Assembly: GCA_024349245.1 (NCBI GenBank)
Contig: JALDNG010000420.1
Span: 212,154 to 276,153, forward strand
Source of the DNA: Neodontobutis hainanensis
Lineage: Eukaryota; Chordata; Actinopteri; Gobiiformes; Odontobutidae
Length of the DNA stretch: 64,000 nt
Direction: 5' to 3'
The notes below the pieces were generated by a model. That model was not told where the DNA came from, made no database searches, and saw only the letters and a program-made list of their open reading frames with translations. Every line of letters begins with the position of its first letter. The stretch's first letter is position 1. This document shows positions 53,923 through 64,000 of the stretch, piece by piece. The position numbers and the translations under genes were made by a program.

Positions 53923-55290
53923 GAGTCACAAAAGAACCAAATTTTCACAAAAACAAACAGACCGATAAATTCTACTTTTATAACACGCTCTTTGAATAAT
54001 TTAATTAAAAAACTCATCATCTTCAAACCTGAAGAATCAAATAAAACTTTATTCAAGTTTATTATGTCTTTTTTCCATTAATTAAATTTGGAGTGGCTGC
54101 ATCGATTAGTTTGGGCTGAAAATGGAACATCACCACCAGCAAAATCATTAAGGCAAAGGCAGCATCTATTTATAATAAATGAAAAGAATTAATTTATAAA
54201 AACGTCTTAAATTTTAAAAGATTCTAATTAAATAAAGCCATGTCAACATTAGTATAATTCTTATGTCGTTATTAGTAATTAGATTACTTTTTCAGTGTTT
54301 GAAATTATATTCTTTAAGAAAAATAATTTTCAAACTCATCCTTTATCTCGTATCAAAAATATACTTGACTTGCAGTGTAGTTCAAGATATTTAAATGATA
54401 TAATATTTGACAAGTTTCCATCAAGTTCTAGACTTGGAGGTTAATTTGAAAATCTCTCATTTGTAAAACCAACATTTTATCATTTTTCAAAAAGATGCAA
54501 TTTTGATTTTACCAAAGTTTTTGAACATACAATTTATGACTTCACAGAAAACTGTAAAATTACAAATGTGAACGATTTCATTGGTTCTGCCCAGTGCTTA
54601 CAAAACCATATTCAGCTGATAAACATGAAAATTTGAAAAATAAGCATTTAGAAAACAATTTTAAAGAATATTTCAGCCAATGAAATTCTAAAAGATAGAA
54701 AAAATGCCTATTTTTTCAAAAATGAAAAAGAAGAAGACTCGAAAACAAATTTTTCGTTGGAATTATTCTTACTTAAGAGGGATTGGTGAAAACTATGGCA
54801 AAATCTGAACTAAAAGTTCGAATCTTTGTCAAAAATAATGAATGGAGATGAGATTAGTGACTTCATTTTTTAAGCAAAAAAGTCTTTATTACCCCTTGAA
54901 TTTCCAAATAGCAGCCTAACCCTTAAAAGTTAAATTTCTGTGAAATACTTTGTGAGTGACTAGCAAATTGTTAATTGACTTTTTCAATAATTTGATGAAA
55001 AGAAATCATTAAATACGAGCCCCTCGTCTAATTAAGAAAAGACCTAAGTTATTCGACATCTTAGTGAGGAATTCTGGAAGAAGTATTCACTCTTAAATAT
55101 ATTTCAACAAAATTTGATTTCCAAAATTCATAGAGACAATAAGAGTTTGAACATTTTTCAAGATTAAAGTAAAGAAGAGAAGCTTTTAAAATTGAAAATA
55201 AATGTGTGTTTTCGATATGATTTACAGAAAGGAAAGCACACAATCGTATTGCGTTGTCAAAATTGACTTTTTGGTTGATTTCAAAAATTC
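53923..55290 (+). pseudogene. gag-pol junction region of element 3, poorly readable
   Basis: This lies between the knuckle-like block and the RT, where protease should be. Plus frames give only short open pieces. Around 54,500-54,620 there is a stretch with spaced Cys and His that might be an alternative zinc-knuckle trace. No 'DTG/DSG' protease signature is visible on the plus strand. Included because it is bracketed by recognised parts of the same element. Confidence 0.3.
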
Positions 55291-58200
55291 GTAAAGACTC
55301 GTGAAAAACCTTTCAGATTGTGTTTCTTTAAAATATAACGTGGAAGAAGCAGAAACAAATAAAATTGTTCAATTAAAAATAAGATTATCGAGTTTAAACC
55401 CGTTTCAGCGTTTCTTTTTATTCAAGCAGCAGTTAAACAGTCGCAATTAAAAATTTTGAAACAATAATACCGAATTCGGGAAGTCTTAAGAGGACTATTC
55501 AATTTTACTGATATCTGTTGCCAATAAAATCATTATACTTATAAAATTCGTAACAATTAGCAAACCTAAATCTTACAGAGCTCGAATTTATTCCGTAAAT
55601 ACATTTTAAAAAGTAAATAAGAGATGTGAGGGAATAATAATGATTTTCAAAATTTTTACCCATTATGTGCGATGTCTAAAGTAAATAGAGGCATTCTAAA
55701 AATGTGCCTCATGTTAAAGTCAGCCATCTGGGTATATTTTCAATAGAATTTCCTTCGCACTCTAAAACTGACCAATTTCAATTTTTAGAAGGATTGAGCT
55801 GTTCTCTAAAATTACATCAAAGACTTGACAGGCTTTCACCATCCATAACATTGAAGTCACAGCTAAAGCACGTGTCCTTTTGAAATAATATGATTTGAAT
55901 TTAGAACGCAACATAAATTGAAAACAAAAACGAGAAAATTTATCAAATAAACTTTTTTTCACAAAATATGATAAGTTTTAAAACAATAACAACAACTATG
56001 AATCATCTTTAGGGTAACCTTTTTTAATTTGATATAACGCATGTCAATGTGATTTTTACAACCTCAAAATTTTATTTCAAAACAATGATATATTTTTTGT
56101 TGCTAATAATGTGGCTTATCGTAGTGTTTTCTAGCAAAAAGAATTGCCTTTTTTCTGCCCTTTGCGATCATTGAATCAAATTCATATTTTTCCAATGATT
56201 GAAAATACAGGAAGATACCTCTAACTTTTTTCAGATTCCCAGAATTTTGGAGGAACTTTGTAACAGAAAGCAGACTAATCTTATTTTATTCCCATTTCAA
56301 CTTTTACCATATGAAATGATATGATTAAAATTTTTCTAGACAGCTTTAAAGATGAGGGTGAAGCCGTGATATTGTAAAATTCAACAGGAAACGAAGTGGT
56401 TTAAAATCTCTAGAAATGAAAAATCACAATCATTCTGAAATTTTATTGCGTAACAGAATCTGTCGAATGAAAATATTCTGATTTCTAATTCATAATGAAC
56501 GAACTCATTCTTTAATAGAAAGATGGATATTAGCAGAAAATAAGCAATACAGAGAAGAGGGAAAGAGAAGGAGAGAGATATTAATGATCATACTTAGGAT
56601 GGAAGCTTTAAAGCTGAGTATATATTAAATTAGATGGAACGCAGCTTACGCCAGCAAAAAAAATTATAAGAGTTGAATAATCCTTACACTCTTTATCAAA
56701 AACATATTTAAGTCAATAAAATAAATCAAAATTTCGTTCAAAGCTTAATTTCTCAGACTTAAAATAAAATGACTTGTTATGAGGTAATTTTTGCTTATGT
56801 GGTATATTCGCAATTAGTAGCTCAAATTAATGCAATTTTAACTTAGTTATGCAACATAAACACTTAAAATTATTAAGCATAATTAATTCATCTCCAATGC
56901 TGCAACATTATACCTTGAAAATTTAGACGATTCAATCGTTTTTAGTTCTTCTAAAAACATCTCGAATACATTGTTCGATATTCGATTAATTTGTGAAGGA
57001 ATAATGTATTCTAACTTTCTTAATAGTTTGAATTTTACATTACCTGTGTTTTAGATTCTTAAATCATGGTAAATCATAAAAAAGACAAATAATATTTGAA
57101 GAACTTAAAAAAGTCTAATTTGCAAAAATTTATGTTTTGGATTTCCGAACGTCAAAATATATATTCTTCTCAGCTCTTAACTTTATAAGACCATCTACGT
57201 TTCTTAGAAGGCAATAATGGGGTGTTAGTTTACATCTATATTTTTAAAATTCAAATATCTGAAAAAATTTGTGAAAATGGTACATACTCTTTACTGATCA
57301 TATTTCAGCTTAGTGTGTGTTGTTGATATTTATACTAGTTTAACATAAATGAGTTTTATTTCTTTTACGATTGATATGGCTGGAAGATTTTTATCTTATG
57401 GATCTATAAGATTCTTTAAACTTGAACAAATCAGATACACAGCAATAAAGAGATGATTCTGATACGTCTAAACACCTAAATATTTTAAGCCGCATATTTT
57501 TTAGGTTTGTTTTTATCAGGACTGCTCAAAATACAGTTATCCTCAATGTATGGAGGTAAAGATGGTTTAAATTTTGATATTAAACCTAAAAGAGGGGCTC
57601 AAAGTCTAAAAGCAGACGATTTATAATAATATTTGTGGACTTAAATTGCGTTAGGTGCAAAATGTATCAACATATTACGGAATTTTTTAAACTTTCTTCA
57701 ATGAACTTACAAATGTTCCCTTTTATCTCTCGTCCTTTCTTAAATTCTAAACTTGGGAATTTGTTAATCAATTCCCGTTAATGCTGTTATATTTATTCAC
57801 AACTTTTTAATATGAAATCGAATATACAGCTGAAACCATTTTGAGAAAAAAGGAAGTCGGGAAACTTATTAAATTCAATGTTTATTCGATCTTCGTTTGA
57901 ATGATATTGACATATTCTTCACTAAAGTTATGACACGATTTATCACTGTTAAAACTTTTTGTTTTCAATAATTAAATATTGGAAAGGGTTTCGAATTTTA
58001 TTAGATTTTCAAAGCTTAATTATATGTCTTGGAAGTAGATAGTTCAACTTTTAGTCCATTAGTTGAGGAGATGTTTCAGAGAATTACAGTAGACTAAATT
58101 TGACCTCTCAAAATCACAAAATGAATAGACAGAAGACTTAATGAACTATTTTCTCAATTTTGGATGAATGCATATTTCATAACATATAAGCTTGAACAAT

Positions 58201-58962
58201 ATAAATATAAATAATGAATGAATTTAAATACGATCATGGTGTCCTGAAGTAATTAAAACATTTAAATGTCCAAATTTCGAATTGAATATTTGAAATATTT
58301 TCATTGAAACGTTTATAGTGAAAAACATTATAATGGCATCCAAATTCTCCAGATTATAAGGAAAGATTTATCATAACTGTTCCTCGAACGTTTCAAATTG
58401 TTGAAAAGGAAAATATTATTTTGATGCTGTTCGGTATCTGGTTCTCTTAGAACATTGAGAAAGTAGCAAAGCCAGACCATTAGGTGACCACTTTTATGTA
58501 TATTCTAATCGAGTGAAAAATATTAGATAATTTCAAGAAAAATATAAATTTGAGATACCTGGAGACGAAATATGAAGAGGAGTAATGTGATTTATAAATT
58601 ATAAAGGAACTATGTTCAATATTCAAAATTTTCATTCAAAAATTACTTTGGTATCAACCATATGAAATTGACGACATATTCATGATAAAAATCAAGTTCA
58701 AAGGACTTTAATCAATATTGACTACTCGTTTGTTTATTTGTCAAAAGCTAATTTATGAGCAGATGGAAATGGATTTAACATGTTATGATAAAATAAAACA
58801 ATGTAATTTGGTGAAAATTGAAATGTATATTCAAAAGACCAATTTGAATACGTCGAGGAACCTTTCTCAATGATAAATTCATCTTCTGTAGAAGTCGTGA
58901 GTAAGGATACAGCAAGAAGATCGAAAATTTTGAATCGAAGCTCACGACGGATTTTGGAGTTA
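55291..58962 (+). pseudogene. pol relic of element 3 (RT, RNase H, integrase)
   Basis: At about 55,315-55,450 an open stretch (IVQLKIRLSSLNPFQRFFLF) resembles the RT N-terminal 'lklk...Pf..r.vPf'. At 56,138-56,221 KELPFFCPLRSLNQIHIF...MIEN matches 'KRLPFGi.sA...FQ..mEn'. At 57,275-57,310 KWYILFTDHISA is the RNase H 'F.l.TDHk.l' segment. At 57,569-57,622 FDIKPKRGAQSLKADDL matches 'Y.I.YRPGxxNxxADxLSR'. At 58,334-58,447 WHPNSPDYKERFIITVPRTF matches integrase 'yHPxSNGxxERxVxTxK'. At 58,834-58,962 the tail contains KDTARRSKILNRSSRRILEL, like the 'RRSxRxxRxPxR' end of Mag-type Pol. The motif order and spacing are right for a 6 kb element. Stops are scattered throughout. Confidence 0.65.
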
Positions 58963-59217
58963 TGAGCTTGTGGAATTATGATCATATGTCTGAGAAGCGT
59001 GAAGCATTAAGCTATCCGGACGTAAAAATAAATATAACTTTCTGATTAAAATGCGTAAATCACCAAAATTTTACGTTGTCAAATTTGATAAGAATTATAA
59101 AAATTTATATTTTTTGTTTAGCATTAGATATCAACATTATTTTTATTGTTGTTTGAGATAACTCAAAATAAAATTAAAATAACAAGTTCAAAAAGATATC
59201 ATTTTACGAGTTAAAAA

Positions 59218-59288
59218 CTCCCCACCGGGAATCGAACCCGGGCCATCACGGTGAAAACGTGATATCCTAGCCACTAGACCATAGGGGA
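59218..59288 (-). tRNA. tRNA-Glu (anticodon UUC)
   Basis: On the minus strand the sequence begins TCCCCTATGGTCTAGTGG and ends with the T arm CCGGGTTCGATTCCCGG and TGGGGAG. The anticodon arm is TCACG-TTTTCAC-CGTGA, giving anticodon TTC, which reads GAA/GAG. The A box and B box (GGTTCGATTCC) are intact, and a run of five T follows at once, a good Pol III terminator. The whole matches animal tRNA-Glu closely, but it is 71 instead of 72 bases. The 3' acceptor strand is one base short, so the T at position 6 of the 5' strand is unpaired, or else the outer pairs are imperfect. It may be functional or a recent pseudogene. It stands alone; no tRNA cluster is seen. Confidence 0.9.
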
Positions 59289-60918
59289 CATGTTTAGCTA
59301 GACAATATAATGTATTTAACGTGTTATAAGCCAATTTGTATGATAAGCCATTTAAGAGAACCTACGTACATGAAAGTATAAACTTTCATAAAAAGTAAAA
59401 ATAATTCGATTTTAATTTCTAAAAACTCGTTTTTTCAAATTAAGATTCATTTTAAATTTACTTTCTAGCAAATAATATGATTGATTAAATTTTACTTTTT
59501 GAGAAAGAATGTTTGACGATAACATTTTTGTCAACATTCTGATTTTATAATTTAAGATATAACTTCATGTTAAATGGTATTATATATAATTATCTCAACA
59601 TAAAAGTTTTAGATTTATAGACTAAAAATTACATGTTTGGTGAGACGAAATACAATTTTAATTTCTCAAAGATAAATTCTGAAGAATCTTATTATAAAAC
59701 TCACCGATTTTACGTATCTACGCGGTCAAGGCTTTATTTTATGAACATAATATTTAAGATAATAACGTATCATCAGATTTTTTTATTTACTTTTACTTTT
59801 TGGTAATTACAATGAAGATTATTAGTTTTTAATCGTAAACTCGATATTTTTAACTAAATTGTTTTTTTTTAATATTTATGGTTAAAAGATTTAGTAAAGG
59901 AATTTTTCCTTTATTCTTTAATTTTTATGATATTTATTCTTCTTTTTAAATCTCTAAAACATTTTAATTCTTCAAAAGGAAATAAAAAATGATAATTCTG
60001 ATCAACGCCTAAATATGTTATGATTTTTATTTTTGATTATCAAAGAATATTTTGTTCATTAATATGAAAATATGTTTAAATCTAAAATATTCAATACAAC
60101 TCTATCGTTTCCTGAAATCATATGATATTATTTTTGGAACTATATTTTACCTTCCTGAATGATCATTTCAATTATAATTTAATTTCGATCTTTTCTTTTG
60201 TTCTAGTGTTAAATTATAAAATTATTTCCTTTATTTCTATTTTCATAATGAAGGAAGTATTTTTATCCTCTTTATTTTAAGAATTCAGTCATCGGCAGAT
60301 TAAAAATTAAACATCGTTATTTTTCGTTCACATGTAAAAATGGCGGATATTTTTGTTTTAACCGTATTGGATCTTATTCTATGATTAATAAATTAACTTC
60401 ACAATTTTAACATCGATGGAAATTTTAGATCGATTCATAGTTATTTTCATTTATATATTAATTTTTCAATACTAATCTGATAAATATAATTGTTTATTTC
60501 CTTTTCATTACTTTTATGCTATTTTTATCAAGTTATGGTACGCTTTTCTTGTTCAATAAATTTTAAAGATATAATTACAATTAAGAAAAGAAAATACTAT
60601 TTCTTCACATTTTAAAAAGCCTCAATTATTAATTATTTAAGTTGAAGAGCAATGAGATTAGAATTTTAAAGCTAGAAGTTTTATTACGCTTATATATGCA
60701 TGATTTTTTCTTCGATCAAATTTGCCATTTTGCGGTCCATAAATTCGATACCTTAACAGGTATAACTTTAAACTTGAATTATCTCTACTTTTTAAGTTAA
60801 AAAATGTGAGCTTCAAATCAATGTTTGTATATTTATTCTTTTACTACTTAAAGCTAGTTTATGCTTCTTTATCTTGGTTTGAAGAGAAATCGCTCTGACA
60901 TTTTTCAAATGTAGTTAA
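59289..60918. other. AT-rich spacer, no gene seen
   Basis: Upstream flank of the tRNA gene and further AT-rich DNA. No open blocks, repeats or structured RNAs recognised. Confidence 0.5.
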
Positions 60919-61101
60919 TTATGTGTTTATACCTAAGACAGAGTTGTGTCTTGATGCACTTTGCGAAAGATGTGCTCCCTTGTCCAGATTGCTCATTTAT
61001 TCTGATGTATGAGAATCGCACAAGTTAAAAATCTCCGTTTGTTCTCTAACTTTTAACCCTACCTGACATGCGTGGTATTGGCGCTTTTGGATAAAACCCA
61101 T
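60919..61101 (-). CDS. Weak candidate ORF with one internal stop, unidentified
   Basis: On the minus strand ATG 61,101-61,099 opens 34 codons (MGFIQKRQYHACQVGLKVRE...), stops at TAA 60,999-60,997, and the next codon is an ATG opening 25 more codons to TAA 60,921-60,919 (MSNLDKGAHLSQSASRHNSV...). The island is clearly less AT-rich than its flanks and extends to about 61,210. Further minus-strand coding-like residues (GGFDAVYDEIFIKVPLISV) lie just upstream in another frame. This is the pattern expected of a worn mobile element, but no diagnostic motif is present. Other frames on the plus strand are also partly open, so the strand is uncertain. Confidence 0.2.
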
Positions 61102-61210
61102 TGTATTTAGCACTAATTTAACAATTTTGTAGACACGGAAATTAATGGAACTTTTATAAAAATCTCATCGTATACAGCGTCAAAACCTCCCAAGGAAATA
61201 AAAGTCTATG

Positions 61211-63559
61211 AAAAATTATGCTAATTCAAAATATATTTCTTTCAGAATTTGTCATTAGTTTGTTAAAAATTATGATAATTCCAGGTTTTTAAGAAAGAGT
61301 GGTTTGAATTAATTTTAGGTAAATATAAAAGTATTATTTTATGGTTCTTATTACAACTGACTTTTTTCAGAACTTCCTTTGTTAGATTAGTATGGTTAAA
61401 GAACTTTCACATATCAGAAAATTTTACGGTTAAAAATATCAAATAACTTTTTTAATTTGTCCTGTTAAACAAATCAAAAATACTCATTCTTATTTTTTGA
61501 ATTTATGCGAGATTTCGTAAGACATAAGAAGAAAATATTGATACACGCAGAAGGATTATTTTATAAATTTTAAATAAAATCAAGGTGTTTTCAAAATAAA
61601 TATGTATGTTTTGCGCATGTGTGATTTCAAAAATCATTAATATTTGAAAACCTGGTTTTTAACAATACTTTATTATTTTCTCATTTCAAACTTTAACCCT
61701 TGTTTTATATCAGGTTTCAAACGATGGAAGAGATAAACACTGATCTAAATAATATTTAATTTCATAGTAAAATTTTTTATCGTAAGTAGCTAGAATAACA
61801 TTCAAACAAAATAAATTTAAAGTTAGATAATTTAGTTATACCTTCAAAGATATCTTAAAAATATCACCATTGATATCGTTGAGAAAATCTCTTTTAGTTG
61901 TAAAATAAGAGATAACTCCCGTTGATTATAATGTTTAAATAACTTTTTCCGTTGATAGACCTTAAAATTTTAAAAATACGTGCTTATTGTAAATTTTATT
62001 CAACTGTGTTAAATTCATTAGACACAATGACCCGTTACGCGTGTTATTTTACAAACGGTCACAAAAATTAAGATGAGTATTATTTTATCTAATTCAGACT
62101 GATAATTTTATAAAATGTTTTATAAACCAAGAAAAGTTGTTGACTCACAATTATTAACTTAGTTTACAGAATTGTATAAATGCGCAGATAAATACAAATT
62201 AACGCATGCTTAAAGTTCACTAAATATCAATTATCTCGAGTTTTGCTTTTTAGTATTTGAAAATAATGAAATATATATCTTTTCAATTAACCGATAGACT
62301 CGCATAGTTTATAAATTCAATCATGGATCAAATATTTCAAAGTCGACCGATAATATTTATGAAAAGAACGATTTTAATTTATTTTAATGTATTTTGGCAA
62401 AATGAGACAGACACACGAATATGTATCCTCTTGTTATAACTTTTAGCGTGCAAAGTTATCAACATTTTTTAATGTAAATTTTCTCGATATATTTATAAGT
62501 TTAAAATTTTAAGAAATAAAACACTATTTAAAAATGACTTTATAGCTAAAAATTAACAAAAAAATATTTTATTTTAATTTGAGAGTATAAATGATGGTTG
62601 TTCAATCTACGAATATGAAGGAATTATCACCAAAAAGTGGATCAAATTTCACATATTATTATCTTTAAGAAAATTTTATAAAATACATATTTGACAAAAG
62701 TTAACAAAAACATCAAAGAATGATAATTTGCATAAAATTCTAATATCCTACAAAAATAGTTATATGAATATATCTCAACCGCTAAACGTGGCTTATTTGG
62801 ACAGATTGAAAATTACATAATTTTTAATAAATATCAAAAAAGTTATTCTTTCAAAACACTTATCTTTCACATTTATTAAAAAGTACGTCAAATGGAGATT
62901 TGCCGATAAATTACGAGTTAAATAAAAAGACATTTCTTTGAGCGATAAGCTTATGAAATTAATATATACCTAAGCCAAACTGAATCAAGTATTCTGAAAA
63001 TGGTCATTGAAATTCAACTTATTATATTCGTCATTAAACTATCGACTTAATCATCTTCAGAGCAATTTTTGATTCTTAGTTAGTTGGTCTTAAGTTCGAT
63101 CTTCATTGAAGTATTTAAATCACCGAAAAGAGTGAGAACAGATACTTTAAAAGACTAATGAAATCTATTATGGTAATAATATTAAAAAAACTATATGTTA
63201 ATGTGCCAATTACCACCACATGTATGATGTGAAGTAAAAACATGGTTGGTAAATTTTTATGAAAATTTTATCATTTAAAAAACGACATTTTTTCAATAAA
63301 TATTTCAACAGATTTAGAAAAAGATTTATATTCTTAAATTCAATTTTAGATTGATTTGATAAACAGTTTTTGAAGATCATACAAAAACATATTCAAACAA
63401 TTAACAACCATTCGGTGTGAAAATAAACTTTTTGAGAGTATAAAACAACTTCTGTAATTATATTTAAACCACTCTTTGTCCATTCAGGTTTTGTTAGTTT
63501 TAAGGTATGTGAAGATCAATCCATCAAAATATGAATCCGAATTTCCATTTAGGGGTTTT
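61211..63559. other. AT-rich spacer, no gene seen
   Basis: AT-rich DNA without recognisable coding, RNA or repeat structure. Confidence 0.5.
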
Positions 63560-63830
63560 ATTCATATCCGTGAAGCTTTCTATGCTTGAGGTTCGTTTGA
63601 AGTATTTTTTACTTTAATATTTTTTAAGTATTTTATCGCCAACGACCAAAAGGTAAGGCAATCCTTATGAACTAAGGACAGCATTGGTAACTAAGGAGTG
63701 TAAATCTCACGTTACTCAACACCAGAAAAAGCTGTAAAGTGGTGCCTGTTAAGAATCAGGTTTTTTGTGAAGAGCTTCGTGTGAGGGCGTATTTACATGG
63801 TAACTCCTCTGTATAAATATCCACTCATAT
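63560..63830. other. Less AT-rich island of unknown nature
   Basis: This contrasts sharply with its flanks. On the plus strand 63,700-63,815 is open in one frame (SVNLTLLNTRKSCKVVPVKN ...). On the minus strand 63,636-63,808 is open with two stops. It contains two near copies of AACTAAGGA about 20 bases apart. It could be an exon, a mobile-element scrap or an untranslated RNA. I cannot decide, and no known RNA signature was recognised. Confidence 0.3.
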
Positions 63831-64000
63831 TTACCTTGATCTATCAAAAAAATAATTCAAATCTATGAAAGTATACATTAAAGTTTATAGATTTCGAATC
63901 AATGTTGAAATAATTTATTGGCGCCATTTTCATAAATTCTATTTGTTCTTTAATTTAATTCATCAACACGATGCACTCGTTCGAAACTCACATTATTCAT
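63831..64000. other. AT-rich end of window
   Basis: Nothing recognised before the window ends. Confidence 0.5.

Larger units (their letters stand above)
52740..59100 (+). mobile_element. Decayed Ty3/gypsy-like LTR retrotransposon 3
   Basis: About 6.3 kb of less AT-rich sequence with plus-strand traces of gag, nucleocapsid, RT, RNase H, integrase and a C-terminal RRS-rich tail in the canonical Ty3/gypsy order. The relatively GC-rich stretch at 52,760-52,900 may be the 5' LTR or leader, but I could not find its copy at the 3' side. The copy is full of stops and frameshifts. The tail motif and the arrangement recall Mag-type elements, as in element 1. It ends about 120-250 bases from a tRNA-Glu gene. 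Confidence 0.65.

Noticed and set aside
55061..55243. Minus-strand frame with an RT-thumb-like pattern (LLYFNLEKC...)
   Set aside because: It and a neighbouring minus frame (55,762-55,962) can be stretched to look like RT and protease. However, RT, RNase H and integrase motifs around them read on the plus strand in the right order, so these are treated as shadows or chance. A nested minus-strand fragment is not fully excluded.
1..64000. Ciliate, apicomplexan or bacterial origin, operons, CRISPR arrays
   Set aside because: Spliceosomal introns, animal-type EGF and ERK proteins, TAA and TGA both used as stops, a eukaryotic tRNA with a Pol III terminator, and no spaced direct-repeat array were seen.

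Overview
The window is very AT-rich, intron-bearing nuclear DNA from a eukaryote, almost certainly an animal. Two protein genes can be read end to end or nearly so. Both show the same rare feature: spliceosomal GT-AG introns of only about 20-29 bases (one outlier of 62) that break the frame or carry stops. Together with an ERK-type MAP kinase, a single-pass EGF-repeat membrane protein and decayed Ty3/gypsy elements, this points to a dicyemid mesozoan (Dicyema-like). That assignment is inference: it rests on intron size and gene content, not on a match I could run. The standard genetic code fits, since CAA/CAG encode Gln and both TGA and TAA act as stops.

Layout. About 1-5.5 kb is AT-rich spacer with one gag-like retrotransposon scrap near 2.7 kb. 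About 5.5-7.7 kb holds an unidentified terminal exon and then a multi-exon gene for an EGF-repeat membrane protein. About 7.7-22.3 kb is a gene desert. About 22.3-30.1 kb holds two heavily decayed Ty3/gypsy-like retrotransposons facing each other: one on the plus strand (about 22.3-26.1 kb) and one on the minus strand (about 30.1-26.2 kb). About 30.1-35.0 kb is desert. At 35,060-36,300 lies a complete nine-exon ERK-like MAP kinase of 353 residues. About 36.8-52.7 kb is mostly desert with a few short coding-like islands of unknown nature. About 52.7-59.0 kb is a third Ty3/gypsy relic (plus strand) with traces of gag, reverse transcriptase, RNase H and integrase. A tRNA-Glu(UUC) gene lies on the minus strand at 59,218-59,288, just beyond it. 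The rest is AT-rich spacer with two unexplained less AT-rich islands near 61.0 and 63.7 kb.

The two intact genes would fit cell signalling: an extracellular or adhesion molecule with EGF repeats, and a cytoplasmic ERK kinase. Nothing links them beyond being about 27 kb apart. Coding DNA stands out by eye because it is clearly less AT-rich than the spacer. I used that, together with micro-intron logic, to propose several weak candidate genes, and these are marked with low confidence.
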